Assembly: GCA_019623805.1 (NCBI GenBank) | Contig: CP053680.1 | Location: forward strand, 558,001-622,000 | DNA: 64,000 nt | Origin: Gammaproteobacteria bacterium (ex Lamellibrachia satsuma) | Lineage (GTDB): Bacteria > Pseudomonadota > Gammaproteobacteria > Chromatiales > Chromatiaceae | Direction of reading: 5' to 3' | Shown here: positions 8,277-17,505 of the stretch, piece after piece | Position numbering within the stretch: the first letter of the stretch is position 1 | How the letters are laid out: each line of letters opens with the position of its first letter | Program-made: the position numbers and the translations under genes | The notes under the pieces: model-generated | What the model was told of the DNA's origin: nothing | Seen by the model: the letters and a program-made list of their open reading frames with translations, nothing else | Database searches by the model: none

Positions 8277-10757
8277 TCACTCTTCGTCTTCATCCGGGAT
8301 CTTACCACCCTGATCCAGGGCATTGGCGTGCATCCAGGATACAGACGCATCGTAGTCATTCATGATGCCCTTGCCGTTCCAGTTGTAATCGTCCTCATCG
8401 GTAGCGAGGAAGGGAACACCCTCTTCGTTGACCTCATGACAGGCGGCGCATTTGAAAGGACCGTGGGAACCATCCGGGTTGTACTGCGGCGCCTGACGGT
8501 AGGTTGTCAGATCGGTACGCGGTGTCACCGGATAGAGACCGTGGATGGACTGATGACATGCCTGGCAAGCCAGACCCGCATGACCCTTGGAGTAACGCAC
8601 GTTGGCGTACTTACCCGGCTGGGTGATCGGGAAGGCAACACCACCCTGACCTTCGACGTAAGGCGCCTCGTGGCAGTTTGCACAGTGAGGAACGCCAGGG
8701 GCCAGCCAGTAGTCACGGCCATGGGTTGCAGCATCGTAAGGCACTGCGGTAGCACCGGTTGCGCCTTCTGGCAGCTTCAGAGAAGCGATATCGATTGTCG
8801 GATTCGCGGAGAGCGGAACCACGCTGACGTTACCATCTTCGTCCTTGTTGATCATCGGACCATCACCCTTCAGGGCAATGACCGCTATGTCAGGAACCAG
8901 ACGCTTCTGCGACCAGGTCTCCAGGATGCGGGATTTGCCGGGGGTGTCATGGCCTTTGCCGTCTAGGATGACTTTCGGATCCATCATCTCTTCCAGCTCT
9001 TTCATGCTGACACCAATACCCTTGGCGATCTCAGACAAAGACTTGTTACGCAGCGTCTTGCCTTCCTGTTTGAACGCATTGGTCAGTGCATCACGCTGAT
9101 ACAACTCACGGGAGAGCTGAGTGTGACAGTTGGTGCACCAGAGGCCCTTGCCGTTCCCGCCATTACCGATCTGGGAGACATTCTCCTGCAGCCAGTTACC
9201 GATTGCATTCAGATGCTCAGGTGTCTCTACACCGTCGGTATCCTTGCCGGGATTGGAGTGAACGTCACGACCGACGAAACAGCCGCCGGCAGCATCGCGA
9301 TTATCGGTAGCCGCATAGGTGTTCTTGCCGTCCTGCGTAATCGGATAACCCTCCATGCTGCCGTCCTGACGATGGACAGGGTGACAGCCCTGACAAGCAC
9401 CGGTACGGCCCTGGGAATCAGGCATTGGGGTAGCTTTCAGATGAACGCCATGAATAGCCTCGGTCAGAGACATGATCACCTTCTCTTTACCGGACTTCGG
9501 ATCTTTGAAGGTTTTGGAGTTCAACACACCGATGACATTATCAGCATGACACTTCTGACAGAGTACCGGATCGCGACCAAGACGGTTCATGGTGGCGCGA
9601 CTGCCCGGCTTGTAGTCCTTCATGAAGTCGGTGCCGTTGTTGTCGTCATGCATCTCCAGGATGGAGACAGATGTCGCCTTCAGATTGGCAATCCAGTCAG
9701 ATGCACCAAGAGCCTTCCAGAAGGCCTTCTCTTGCTTGTAGAGGGTGTACTTGTCACCATTCCCGGTCTCATTCGAGTGGCAGTTGGAGCAGTTGGGAAC
9801 ATCAACAGGGTTGGTGCCCACGAAGGTAATCGGCTTGCCGCTGTGGCTATCCAGAACAGGTTCACCGGAATCGGCATCAACCATACTTACCCAGGCTTCC
9901 TGGAATGGCTGAATATCAGACTCCACCAGGGTCAACGGATCTTTTGCGGCCACGCTGTCGGTAAATGGGGTCAGAGCCAGACCGAGTGCATCCCAGATAC
10001 CTGGATGAGTCAGCATGATCGGCACATTCTCCAACACGGGAGACTGAGTGTAGACGATAGTGCCCACCTCTCCAGTGTAGTGAAGGTGTCCACCCTGCAT
10101 CGGGCTGGGGGCTGCCGCACCGGCAGGACCATTGTCCTTCGGCACAGGCACTTGCAGTCCTACACGCAGCTTCTCGCTTTCCTTACTGGTTCCCTTGGGG
10201 TTGCTCCCTTTCAGATCTTTATAGACATAAAGATGGGGCCAGTAGGCATTGGCAACGTTCTCGTTGGGACCGTACTTGCCGTCCTCATTGACGTCATAGG
10301 GAACATCCCAATACTTCAGCTTGTTGCCTTCTGAGAAGTTGTTGTCGATGTGTCCATAGTTGAGTTTGAAGCGTTTTTTGCCGTCAACAACAACCGTCGG
10401 ATCATTTTCATCCGCTTCCAGCATCTCCGGGTATTTCTTTCTACCGGTTGCCGTCTTGATAACCTGAGACTGAATCGAGTTGTATGGCGGCAACACGCAG
10501 CAGTAGGTAAAATCGAAGCCGGTACAGTGCATGCCCAGCTCGTAGTTGATGGTGATGTTGTAATCGTTCTTCGGTTTGTTGGGATCTGCGGCAACCAATG
10601 GTCCCGCATAACGCTTCATTCCGCTGGGCGCTGCGGTTTCGTGAGCCATTGCAGCCTGTCCCCTGGCTTCCGCTGTGTCTCCAGCAGGCTGCTGGGTGGT
10701 ACAACCAACAGCCACCGCGACAGTGAGAGCCGTGAGCACAAAGGTATTTCTACCCAT
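8277..10757 (-). CDS. Multihaem (seven CXXCH) c-type cytochrome lipoprotein
   Basis: I place the start at the ATG at 10757 because a strong AAGGGGG ribosome site precedes it and it begins a lipoprotein signal (lipobox AVGC, Cys about residue 19). An in-frame extension to 10850 lacks both. The mature protein is about 808 residues. Seven CXXCH sites are visible: CSNCH (about 323), CQKCH, CQGCH, CTNCH, CANCH, CQACH and CAACH (about 770). The first 300 residues carry no haem site but have a cysteine-rich patch, GMHCTGFDFTYCCVLPP. It is probably an outer-membrane-anchored periplasmic or surface electron carrier. I do not recognise a named family; it is not an obvious octahaem nitrite, hydroxylamine or tetrathionate enzyme by haem spacing. 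The downstream foldase and TlpA genes may serve its maturation. Confidence 0.88.
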   Translation of the reverse strand: MGRNTFVLTALTVAVAVGCTTQQPAGDTAEARGQAAMAHETAAPSGMKRYAGPLVAADPNKPKNDYNITINYELGMHCTGFDFTYCCVLPPYNSIQSQVIKTATGRKKYPEMLEADENDPTVVVDGKKRFKLNYGHIDNNFSEGNKLKYWDVPYDVNEDGKYGPNENVANAYWPHLYVYKDLKGSNPKGTSKESEKLRVGLQVPVPKDNGPAGAAAPSPMQGGHLHYTGEVGTIVYTQSPVLENVPIMLTHPGIWDALGLALTPFTDSVAAKDPLTLVESDIQPFQEAWVSMVDADSGEPVLDSHSGKPITFVGTNPVDVPNCSNCHSNETGNGDKYTLYKQEKAFWKALGASDWIANLKATSVSILEMHDDNNGTDFMKDYKPGSRATMNRLGRDPVLCQKCHADNVIGVLNSKTFKDPKSGKEKVIMSLTEAIHGVHLKATPMPDSQGRTGACQGCHPVHRQDGSMEGYPITQDGKNTYAATDNRDAAGGCFVGRDVHSNPGKDTDGVETPEHLNAIGNWLQENVSQIGNGGNGKGLWCTNCHTQLSRELYQRDALTNAFKQEGKTLRNKSLSEIAKGIGVSMKELEEMMDPKVILDGKGHDTPGKSRILETWSQKRLVPDIAVIALKGDGPMINKDEDGNVSVVPLSANPTIDIASLKLPEGATGATAVPYDAATHGRDYWLAPGVPHCANCHEAPYVEGQGGVAFPITQPGKYANVRYSKGHAGLACQACHQSIHGLYPVTPRTDLTTYRQAPQYNPDGSHGPFKCAACHEVNEEGVPFLATDEDDYNWNGKGIMNDYDASVSWMHANALDQGGKIPDEDEE

Positions 10758-10987
10758 TAGGAACCCCCTTTGGTTTCTATTTTCTACTGAGGAAAACCCA
10801 ATTGAATGGGATGGTATTAAATGAAAAAACCGAATGCTACTTATTATCATCTGGAGCTAGGAAAACTATAGCAATCACAAGGGAAACCCACAATTTCCAA
10901 GTGAAATCAATAGGTTATTAATTTAGAATATAATGATTGTCATCGTAGTCTGGCTGTAGCCTGCAACAAACCATTAGAGATACCAAC

Positions 10988-11665
10988 ATGTCGTCAGGAT
11001 TAATTTTCAGAATGAAGATGATGGGCTGGGATGGGCTGACAACCTTCTTTCTCTCAACGCTGATTGTCCTGCTATCGTTGGGATTGAGCCTGATACCATC
11101 ACTCCGCACAGTCTGTCTGACTGCAAGAAAGACTCCCTCGACCGCTCCCGCCAAAGCACTGCTTATCGTGCTGGGCGCGCGCCTTGAGCAAGATGCTGTC
11201 TCTGCGCGCTTTATTACGCGGCTGCAGCGAGCATTGAACTTGTACAGGCAGGCGCCACCCAGGCCAATAATGATCCTGGGCGGTATCACAAGCCATAACC
11301 TCTTCAGCGAAGCAGAACGTGGACACGAGTGGCTGGAGTCTGAAGGAGTCAGCAGCAATGATATCCAAATGGAGATGCGCTCACGAAATACCCTGGAAAA
11401 TCTGAAACATGCACGCGACCTGATAGATCAAAGCCAGCGGGTTCCCGTTTTCATCACAAGCCGTTTCCATCTGGCCAGATGCGCAGCCATGGCCAATGGT
11501 CTGGGGCTGCCACACCAGCTCTGCGCGGCGGAGGAGAAGCTGGTATTCAGACCCTCACTCATTTTTTTATGTCTGATGGAGGCCTTCTATCTACATTGGT
11601 ACCAGGTGGGGAAATTCTGGTCCAGATTGACCCAAAACAGAAAAAGCCTGGAGCGGATCAGCTGA
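10988..11665 (+). CDS. DUF218 / YdcF-ElyC-SanA-like membrane protein
   Basis: The 225-residue protein has one N-terminal membrane helix (about 15-38) followed by a DUF218 domain. Typical elements are LLIVLGARLEQ (start of the Rossmann-like fold), MILGG, the RSRNTLENL motif and TSRFHLARC. Relatives such as ElyC and SanA act in envelope and peptidoglycan-lipid homeostasis; the biochemical activity is unsettled. The gene is divergent from the cytochrome gene and lies about 100 bases before the ACP gene of the aryl-polyene-type locus, on the same strand. It could be the first gene of that transcript, but it is not a standard member. Confidence 0.82.
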   Translation: MSSGLIFRMKMMGWDGLTTFFLSTLIVLLSLGLSLIPSLRTVCLTARKTPSTAPAKALLIVLGARLEQDAVSARFITRLQRALNLYRQAPPRPIMILGGITSHNLFSEAERGHEWLESEGVSSNDIQMEMRSRNTLENLKHARDLIDQSQRVPVFITSRFHLARCAAMANGLGLPHQLCAAEEKLVFRPSLIFLCLMEAFYLHWYQVGKFWSRLTQNRKSLERIS

Positions 11666-11766
11666 TCTTTTGTTGACAGTCACCACCCCAGAAAAGAGAA
11701 TATCCGCCCATTCAATGGGGGATGTCACTCATCCCGTTACTTTTTTGCTATTGAGCCATACCCGAA

Positions 11767-12018
11767 ATGCTGGAAAACGAAGTCGCCACGCTGATTATCG
11801 ATACCCTCAACCTGAGGGTCGACCCTTCATCCATCGACCCCCAGGCTCCCCTGTTCAACGAAGGACTCGGGCTGGACTCTATCGATGCGCTTGAACTCGC
11901 CATGTCGATCTCGAAAAAATACGGCTTTCAACTCCGTTCCAATGACGAGAACAACACCAACATCTTTGCCTCACTCAGTTCCCTGAGCAAACACATCGAA
12001 TCCTGCCGCACGACGTGA
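11767..12018 (+). CDS. Acyl carrier protein of aryl-polyene-type locus
   Basis: The 83-residue ACP has its phosphopantetheine serine in GLGLDSIDALEL (Ser38). It would carry the growing chain for the ketosynthase, reductase and dehydratases encoded downstream. The start ATG has only a weak upstream purine stretch. Its stop overlaps the GTG start of the next gene (GTGA). Canonical aryl polyene loci encode two ACPs side by side; I see only one here, and the 100 bases upstream hold no second ACP in any frame. Confidence 0.88.
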   Translation: MLENEVATLIIDTLNLRVDPSSIDPQAPLFNEGLGLDSIDALELAMSISKKYGFQLRSNDENNTNIFASLSSLSKHIESCRTT

Positions 12019-12653
12019 GCGTCGGCACCTCCCATGTCCGGGGCCTGCGGCCGCTCGTCATGATGATGACCCTCAGTTATCCAATAACGCTACACCTCGC
12101 TATTATCAATGGTTTTCTGCAACTGGCCGTCTGGATACTGTTGGCGATTGCAGTGGCACACTCTCTTCTTATATTGAATTCGTCGAAACGCAAACTGACC
12201 GACCTGTTCCCACCATTCGTTGCAGCACTGGCAGTCATCTGTCTGCTGTTGAAGGTCGAGACCGCCCTCTATCTGCCGCCGGTTCTAATCTCCACTCTAC
12301 TGCTCTATCTTTTTGGCCGGACCCTGTTACCCGGACAGGACCCCCTCATCACCCGTATCGCCCGCAAAATGGGCGACAATGATCTGCCTCATCGCCGCTA
12401 CACACAGGTACTTACCTGGGTCTGGACGCTTTTCTTTGCAGCTATTCTCATCGAGTCCGTACTACTGGCGCTGTTCGCGACCATTGAAATCTGGTCCCTC
12501 TTCACCAATTTCATCAACTACCTCTTGATCCTGGTATTATTCCTGCTGGATTATCTGGTCTTCCGGGTCATCTATTTCCGCCGACCACCCTCTCTCAGCG
12601 CGGTCAGACGCATACTGCGGGAGAGAAACCTGCAACGGATAGTGCGAGATTGA
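12015..12653 (+). CDS. COG4648-type membrane protein of aryl-polyene-type locus
   Basis: The 212-residue protein is almost wholly hydrophobic, with about five to six predicted helices and a basic C-terminus rich in Arg. It starts with GTG inside the ACP stop (GTGA) and ends inside the TTG start of the ligase gene (TTGA). COG4648 proteins are conserved in aryl polyene gene clusters between ACP and ligase genes. Their function is unknown; a role in membrane assembly or transfer of the lipid is an inference. Confidence 0.78.
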   Translation: MSVGTSHVRGLRPLVMMMTLSYPITLHLAIINGFLQLAVWILLAIAVAHSLLILNSSKRKLTDLFPPFVAALAVICLLLKVETALYLPPVLISTLLLYLFGRTLLPGQDPLITRIARKMGDNDLPHRRYTQVLTWVWTLFFAAILIESVLLALFATIEIWSLFTNFINYLLILVLFLLDYLVFRVIYFRRPPSLSAVRRILRERNLQRIVRD

Positions 12654-13984
12654 ACCACCTGCCTCTGACAACTCCAGCCGATCCGGAAAGAATCGTCGTC
12701 TGGTGTAACAATGAACCCCGCAGCCTGTCTCGACTGCTGATGGATGCAAGAACCCTGGACGGGCAGTTGCCGGATCGATCCTGCCTGATCAACCTCTGCG
12801 AAAACCGCTACCGATTTCTCGTTGGTCTGATTGCCGGCATTCTGAAGGGACAGAAAATCGTGCTGCCGCCAGGACGGGCAAATGAAGATCTCAAACGCCT
12901 GCAGCAGCGTTACGAATCGATCTATTGCCTGACCGACACAAATACACGGCAGGGTGACATAGAGATTCACCGCTACGTCGATCCCGTCTGTAGTAACCCG
13001 ATTGAACAAGCGATACCCGTGGTACCCTCAGCCAAACCGCTCATTGAACTCTTCACATCCGGCAGCACCGGCAAAGCCACGCCCCACCAAAAAAGCTGGG
13101 GCACCCTCTGGGAAGGCGCCCGGCTGACCGGTGAACGGCTGGGTCTCGACCATCTGACCCAGGCGGCAGTACTCGCCACCGTCCCACCGCAGCATATGTT
13201 CGGACTGGAGGCATCCATCCTGCTGCCGCTGCGGTGGGGGCTTTCAGCCTCATCCGAACAGCCACTGTTTGCCGCTGACATCGTTGCATCGCTGGAAAAA
13301 CTGCCAGCACCACGCATCCTCATCACCACCCCACTCCATCTGCGTAACTGTGTCGAGGAAGGGATCAAGTTACCGCAAACCGCCTTCATTCTGTCGGCCA
13401 CATCAACCCTCTCCCCTACACTGGCAGCCCGGGCTGAGATACTGTTCGATACCCAGGTGCTCGAAATCTACGGTTCCACTGAAACCGGCGCAATCGCCAC
13501 CCGCCGGCCAGCTCTGGAATCGGACTGGTCACTGTTACCGGGCATAACCCTGAATCAGGAAACGAAAGCGTGGTGGGTAACAGCCACCCATCTCCCGAAA
13601 TCGATACTGCTCAGCGACCGGCTGAAAAAAACGTCGGAACACTGCTTTCTTCTGCTTGGCCGGGATAGCGACATGGTAAAAATCGCAGGCAAACGTGCTT
13701 CCCTTGAGGATCTCAACCTGCGGCTTCAATCTCTCGATGGTGTAGAGGATGGCGTCTTTTTCCTTCCCGACCAGAGATCAGCTTCGGTTCCCCGGCTCAC
13801 CGCTTTTGTTGTCTCAAATAGTTTGGACGAGCAGGAGATTGCCCTGGCGTTGCGTGAACAGCTTGACCCGGCGTTCCTGCCCCGCCCGCTGTTTAAAGTC
13901 GACCGATTGCCGAGAAACGCAACCGGCAAACTCCCTCAGAGTACATTGGTTACCCTGTTCAAACAATGCGGGACAAAGCAATGA
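12650..13984 (+). CDS. apeH: AMP-dependent acyl/aryl-ACP ligase (ApeH-like)
   Basis: The 444-residue ANL-superfamily adenylating enzyme has the phosphate loop TSGSTGK at residues 136-142, the A5 motif EIYGSTETGA at about 275, and the C-terminal lysine motif RNATGKLP (Lys about 427). It starts with TTG overlapping the previous stop. In aryl polyene systems this enzyme loads the starter acid onto ACP. No ammonia lyase or chorismate lyase to supply an aromatic starter is present in the window, so the natural substrate is open. It is shorter than typical acyl-CoA synthetases, as in other aryl-polyene ligases. Confidence 0.82.
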   Translation: MNHLPLTTPADPERIVVWCNNEPRSLSRLLMDARTLDGQLPDRSCLINLCENRYRFLVGLIAGILKGQKIVLPPGRANEDLKRLQQRYESIYCLTDTNTRQGDIEIHRYVDPVCSNPIEQAIPVVPSAKPLIELFTSGSTGKATPHQKSWGTLWEGARLTGERLGLDHLTQAAVLATVPPQHMFGLEASILLPLRWGLSASSEQPLFAADIVASLEKLPAPRILITTPLHLRNCVEEGIKLPQTAFILSATSTLSPTLAARAEILFDTQVLEIYGSTETGAIATRRPALESDWSLLPGITLNQETKAWWVTATHLPKSILLSDRLKKTSEHCFLLLGRDSDMVKIAGKRASLEDLNLRLQSLDGVEDGVFFLPDQRSASVPRLTAFVVSNSLDEQEIALALREQLDPAFLPRPLFKVDRLPRNATGKLPQSTLVTLFKQCGTKQ

Positions 13985-14259
13985 TCATCCCCACAAACCA
14001 CCCTGCCCTGGCTGGCCACTTCCCGGGTAACCCCCTGATTCCCGGCGTGGTGATTCTGGATTATGTGTTGCAGAAGGCCAGAAAAAAGGGGCTGGAAGTA
14101 ACCGGTATCAGCCGTACAAAGTTCATCGCCCCCTTGCGGGCTGAAACCCCTTTCGAGATTGAGATCACCCTGTCGAAAGAGGAGTGTGAATTTCGTGTTC
14201 TGTCTGCGGGCGACACCCTCGCTCACGGCACATTGGACTGCCCGGACCACTTTTCGTGA
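13981..14259 (+). CDS. apeI: Hotdog 3-hydroxyacyl-ACP dehydratase (ApeI-like)
   Basis: I choose the ATG at 13981, which overlaps the ligase stop (ATGA); an in-frame ATG at 13966 is possible. The 92-residue protein carries the FabA/FabZ-type motif HFPGNPLIPGV, with catalytic His13. It should dehydrate 3-hydroxyacyl-ACP, probably as a heterodimer with the second hotdog protein of the locus (19481-19918), as described for ApeI/ApeP. At about 92 residues it is a minimal hotdog domain. Confidence 0.82.
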   Translation: MIIPTNHPALAGHFPGNPLIPGVVILDYVLQKARKKGLEVTGISRTKFIAPLRAETPFEIEITLSKEECEFRVLSAGDTLAHGTLDCPDHFS

Positions 14260-15164
14260 GTCGCCAGTGGCTGAAACAATCCGAACGCGGCAGCCTGTTT
14301 CTGATCCGTTTGATCGCGCGCATCACCCTGCTCCTTGGTCGCCCGGTAGGTCGGCTGCTGCTCTACCCCATCACGCTCTACTTCGTTCTCTTCTCCGGTA
14401 AGGCGCGTAACGCTTCCCGGAATTATCTTAAACGGGTGGTGCCACAACCCATCGGCATGCGTCACATCTTCCGTCATTACCACACCTTTGCCGCCACCAT
14501 CCTCGACCGGGTCTATCTGCTCTCCGGCAGACAGGTCTATTTCAACATCGATATCAGAGGTGAAACGTTGCTTCTTGAGCAGTTGAAAGATGGCCGGGGC
14601 TGTATGTTGCTGGGTTCCCATCTGGGCAGCTTCGAACTGCTGCGCAGTCTGGCGGCAACTCATCCGGATATTTCAGTAAAGGCACTGATGTATGAAGAGA
14701 ATGCGGAGAAGATCAATCAGGTCATACAGACACTGAATCCGAAGATCGCCGACATGATCATCCCTATCGGCAGGCCGGACAGCCTGTTTCAGGTTCAGGA
14801 GGCCATCGAACGGGGCGAGATCATCGGTATCCTCGGCGACCGCATCGCCCTGGACGACAAACAGGTCAAGGTTCGTTTCTTCGATCAGACATGCCGTTTC
14901 CCCGCCGGACCCATGCTGATTGCAGGCTTGCTGAAGATTCCGGTGGTGCTGTTTTTCGGCCTCCACCGAGGAGGTCGAGACTACCAGATTCACTTTGAAC
15001 GGCTTACCGAAGGTTTTCATCTCGACCGTGAGCAGCGTTCGCAACAGATCACCGAATGGACACAGCGTTACGCAAACCGGCTGGAGTACCACACCCGACA
15101 AGCACCCTTCAACTGGTTCAATTTCTACGATTTCTGGGATGAATCAGGGGATAGACCAAAGTGA
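14256..15164 (+). CDS. LpxL/HtrB-like lipid acyltransferase
   Basis: The 302-residue protein of the lysophospholipid acyltransferase superfamily has one N-terminal membrane helix (about 20-40) and the H-x4-E catalytic motif in LGSHLGSFELL. It begins with GTG inside the previous stop (GTGA). In canonical aryl polyene loci an acyltransferase domain of this type is fused to a GT2 domain (ApeJ). Here the two functions are separate genes, this one and 20647-21408. The likely role is attachment of the polyene acid to a lipid anchor at the inner membrane. Confidence 0.83.
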   Translation: MSRQWLKQSERGSLFLIRLIARITLLLGRPVGRLLLYPITLYFVLFSGKARNASRNYLKRVVPQPIGMRHIFRHYHTFAATILDRVYLLSGRQVYFNIDIRGETLLLEQLKDGRGCMLLGSHLGSFELLRSLAATHPDISVKALMYEENAEKINQVIQTLNPKIADMIIPIGRPDSLFQVQEAIERGEIIGILGDRIALDDKQVKVRFFDQTCRFPAGPMLIAGLLKIPVVLFFGLHRGGRDYQIHFERLTEGFHLDREQRSQQITEWTQRYANRLEYHTRQAPFNWFNFYDFWDESGDRPK

Positions 15165-17473
15165 ACCCGGCGGCGAAACAAAACAGCCTGATCTGGCTGC
15201 TGCTGGTGATCGCCTCGATCTGGATCATTGTCACTGCCCCTCCACTGGAAAACGATATGGGTCAGTTTCTGCCCAGTGCGGTAACACCTCAGCAGGCACT
15301 GATGCTGGATGAGATCAGCCAGGGGACAGGATCACGTCTTTTCCTGCTGGCAGTCTCGGGTGGGGAACCGGCTCATCTGGACGAAACAAGCCGCACACTG
15401 AAACAGAAACTGTCAAATACCAGCCATTTCCAGCAAGTATTGAACGGCGAATCCCTGATCGACGAAAAAACCCGCCAACTACTTTTAGACTATCGTTATC
15501 TGCTGATAAAAACAGAGATCACCCAGGAAACCCTGCACAACGCCCTGCTGAAACGGTTGAGGGAACTCACCTCTCCAGTAGGTATGCCAGGCAGACGTTA
15601 TCTATCCAACGATCCCACCGCCGTTTCCCGGAAGATCTTGGCTCGGTGGACATCCAACAATGGGGCTGTAGAGACCCGAGGAATCTGGCGTTCACCAGAC
15701 AATTCTCAGATTTTGTTGATGCTGCAGAGTCACTATCCTGCAACGGCACTTGAGCAACAGGCGGCTGCGACCGAAAGTATCAGGCGTGCATTCGACACCC
15801 TGCCCGACCATGGAAGGCTAAACCTGACCATTACAGGCCCCCCCTATTTTGGGGTGGAGTCACGCCGCATCATCCGCCAGGAAGCGCGGTCGATGTCACT
15901 CTACGCCTCTATCGGTGTCGCCCTGCTGTTGCTCTTCTCCTTCCGTTCATTGCGGCTGCTGCTGCTGGCGGCACTGCCACTTGCCAGTGGTGTGCTGGCC
16001 GGAACCGCAACGGTTTTACTCACTTTCAACAGCATGCACGCCATCACCCTGGCCTTCGGCATCACCTTGATCGGTGTAGCGGTGGACTACCCAATTCACC
16101 TCTTCACCCATCTGCGCCATGGCGAATGTGGAGAGGAAGCCATGCAAAGAGTCTGGCCCATCCTCAGACTCGGACTGATCACCACCGCATTGGGATTCAG
16201 CGCCCTGCTGCTGACCGATTTCGGCGGACTGGCTCAACTCGGCGCCTTTGCGGTGGCCGGTCTGTTGGCGGCGGCCCTGGCGACCCGATATCTGCTGCCC
16301 ACACTGACGCCGGAAAATGTACAGACCAACCCCTTTGAACGACCTGTCAGAAGACTCTTTTCTGCCCAATCATCCACCCGCCACAGGTCGGCCATCCCTC
16401 TGGTTATACTGGTGTTGTCCGGCCTCACGGTTTTCCTCTCGGGCGAACAACTCTGGGAGCATGACCTGAGGCGACTCAGTCCAATTTCAGCCGAGACACG
16501 GGAACAGGACCAACAACTGCGACAGCAGTTGGGAGAGGCGGATACCGGCCGCCTGCTGATCATTTCCGGCACATCCGCCGATGATGTCCTGCAGCAGAGT
16601 GAGCAGTTGGAGAGTTTGCTTGAGCATGCCGTCAAGAAGGGGCTATTGAGCCGATTCGATCTACCCTCCCGACTGCTGCCGAGCCACCGCATCCAGCTTG
16701 AAAATAGAAATCGACTACCTGATCGTCACTCACTGCAAAAAGATCTGGCCCAGGCAGCAGCGGGCATGCCCTTCAAAGCCGGGCTTTTTACCCCTTTTCT
16801 GGATGACGTGGCCAAGGCTCGCAAGCGTACCCCCCTCAGCTTCGAGCAACTGGAATCCTCTCCACTGGGCCTGCGTCTCTCCGCCCAACTGCAACGGAAA
16901 CCGGATGGCAAATGGCGGGGGCTTATCCCCCTGACCGGCGTGAGTGACGAACCCGCTCTGGAACAGTTGGTAGCGCATGCAGGCATCTCTATCGCCTATC
17001 TCAACCTGCACCGGGACACCTCGGATCTGGTGGGCAGTTACCGGGACGAGGCCCTGCACCTCGCAGGCATGGGTGGTGTGGTTATCCTGTTTGTACTGCT
17101 CTTCGCGCTGCGCAATCTGTCTCAGCTTGTCCGGGTGACGCTCCCGGTGGCCACCGCAGTTCTCACCACTGCCGCCCTGCTGGCACTTCTGGGAGAGCAG
17201 CTCTCCCTCTTCCACATCGCCGCCCTGTTGCTGGTCTTGGGAATCGGTCTCGACTATGCGCTCTTCGTGGCGTACACGCCGACCTCCGACCCGGCATTCC
17301 CCGCCACCTTGAGTTCACTGCTGATCTGCAATCTGTCGACCCTGCTGGTTTTTGGATTACTGGCGGCAACCAGCGTGCCTGTTCTGAGCGCCATTGGTCT
17401 CACGGTCCTCACAGGCGCTGTTTTCAGCCTTATTTTCAGTGTATCGATGGTGCATAATGAGACGCATCCATAG
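15161..17473 (+). CDS. apeM: MMPL/RND-family exporter (ApeM-like)
   Basis: The 770-residue transporter has two repeats, each with one helix, a large periplasmic loop and five helices. Helices are clear near residues 10-27, 245-350, 410-425 and 620-765. MMPL proteins export lipids across the inner membrane. The gene starts with GTG overlapping the acyltransferase stop and is followed by a 32-base gap to the ketosynthase. The exporter next to an acyltransferase and GT2 supports an outer-membrane lipid as the product. No LolA-like carrier gene accompanies it. Confidence 0.85.
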   Translation: MNPAAKQNSLIWLLLVIASIWIIVTAPPLENDMGQFLPSAVTPQQALMLDEISQGTGSRLFLLAVSGGEPAHLDETSRTLKQKLSNTSHFQQVLNGESLIDEKTRQLLLDYRYLLIKTEITQETLHNALLKRLRELTSPVGMPGRRYLSNDPTAVSRKILARWTSNNGAVETRGIWRSPDNSQILLMLQSHYPATALEQQAAATESIRRAFDTLPDHGRLNLTITGPPYFGVESRRIIRQEARSMSLYASIGVALLLLFSFRSLRLLLLAALPLASGVLAGTATVLLTFNSMHAITLAFGITLIGVAVDYPIHLFTHLRHGECGEEAMQRVWPILRLGLITTALGFSALLLTDFGGLAQLGAFAVAGLLAAALATRYLLPTLTPENVQTNPFERPVRRLFSAQSSTRHRSAIPLVILVLSGLTVFLSGEQLWEHDLRRLSPISAETREQDQQLRQQLGEADTGRLLIISGTSADDVLQQSEQLESLLEHAVKKGLLSRFDLPSRLLPSHRIQLENRNRLPDRHSLQKDLAQAAAGMPFKAGLFTPFLDDVAKARKRTPLSFEQLESSPLGLRLSAQLQRKPDGKWRGLIPLTGVSDEPALEQLVAHAGISIAYLNLHRDTSDLVGSYRDEALHLAGMGGVVILFVLLFALRNLSQLVRVTLPVATAVLTTAALLALLGEQLSLFHIAALLLVLGIGLDYALFVAYTPTSDPAFPATLSSLLICNLSTLLVFGLLAATSVPVLSAIGLTVLTGAVFSLIFSVSMVHNETHP

Positions 17474-17505
17474 TCCAATGCCAATAAGCGCCATTTGAAT
17501 CGTTG

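Noticed and set aside
9123..10334. 403-codon open frame on the plus strand
   Set aside because: It is antisense to the cytochrome gene, which has haem motifs, a lipobox, a ribosome site and a terminator. The opposite frame has no motifs.
11670..11894. Possible second ACP before the ACP gene
   Set aside because: The frame overlaps the real ACP out of phase and lacks a DSL/DSI serine motif.
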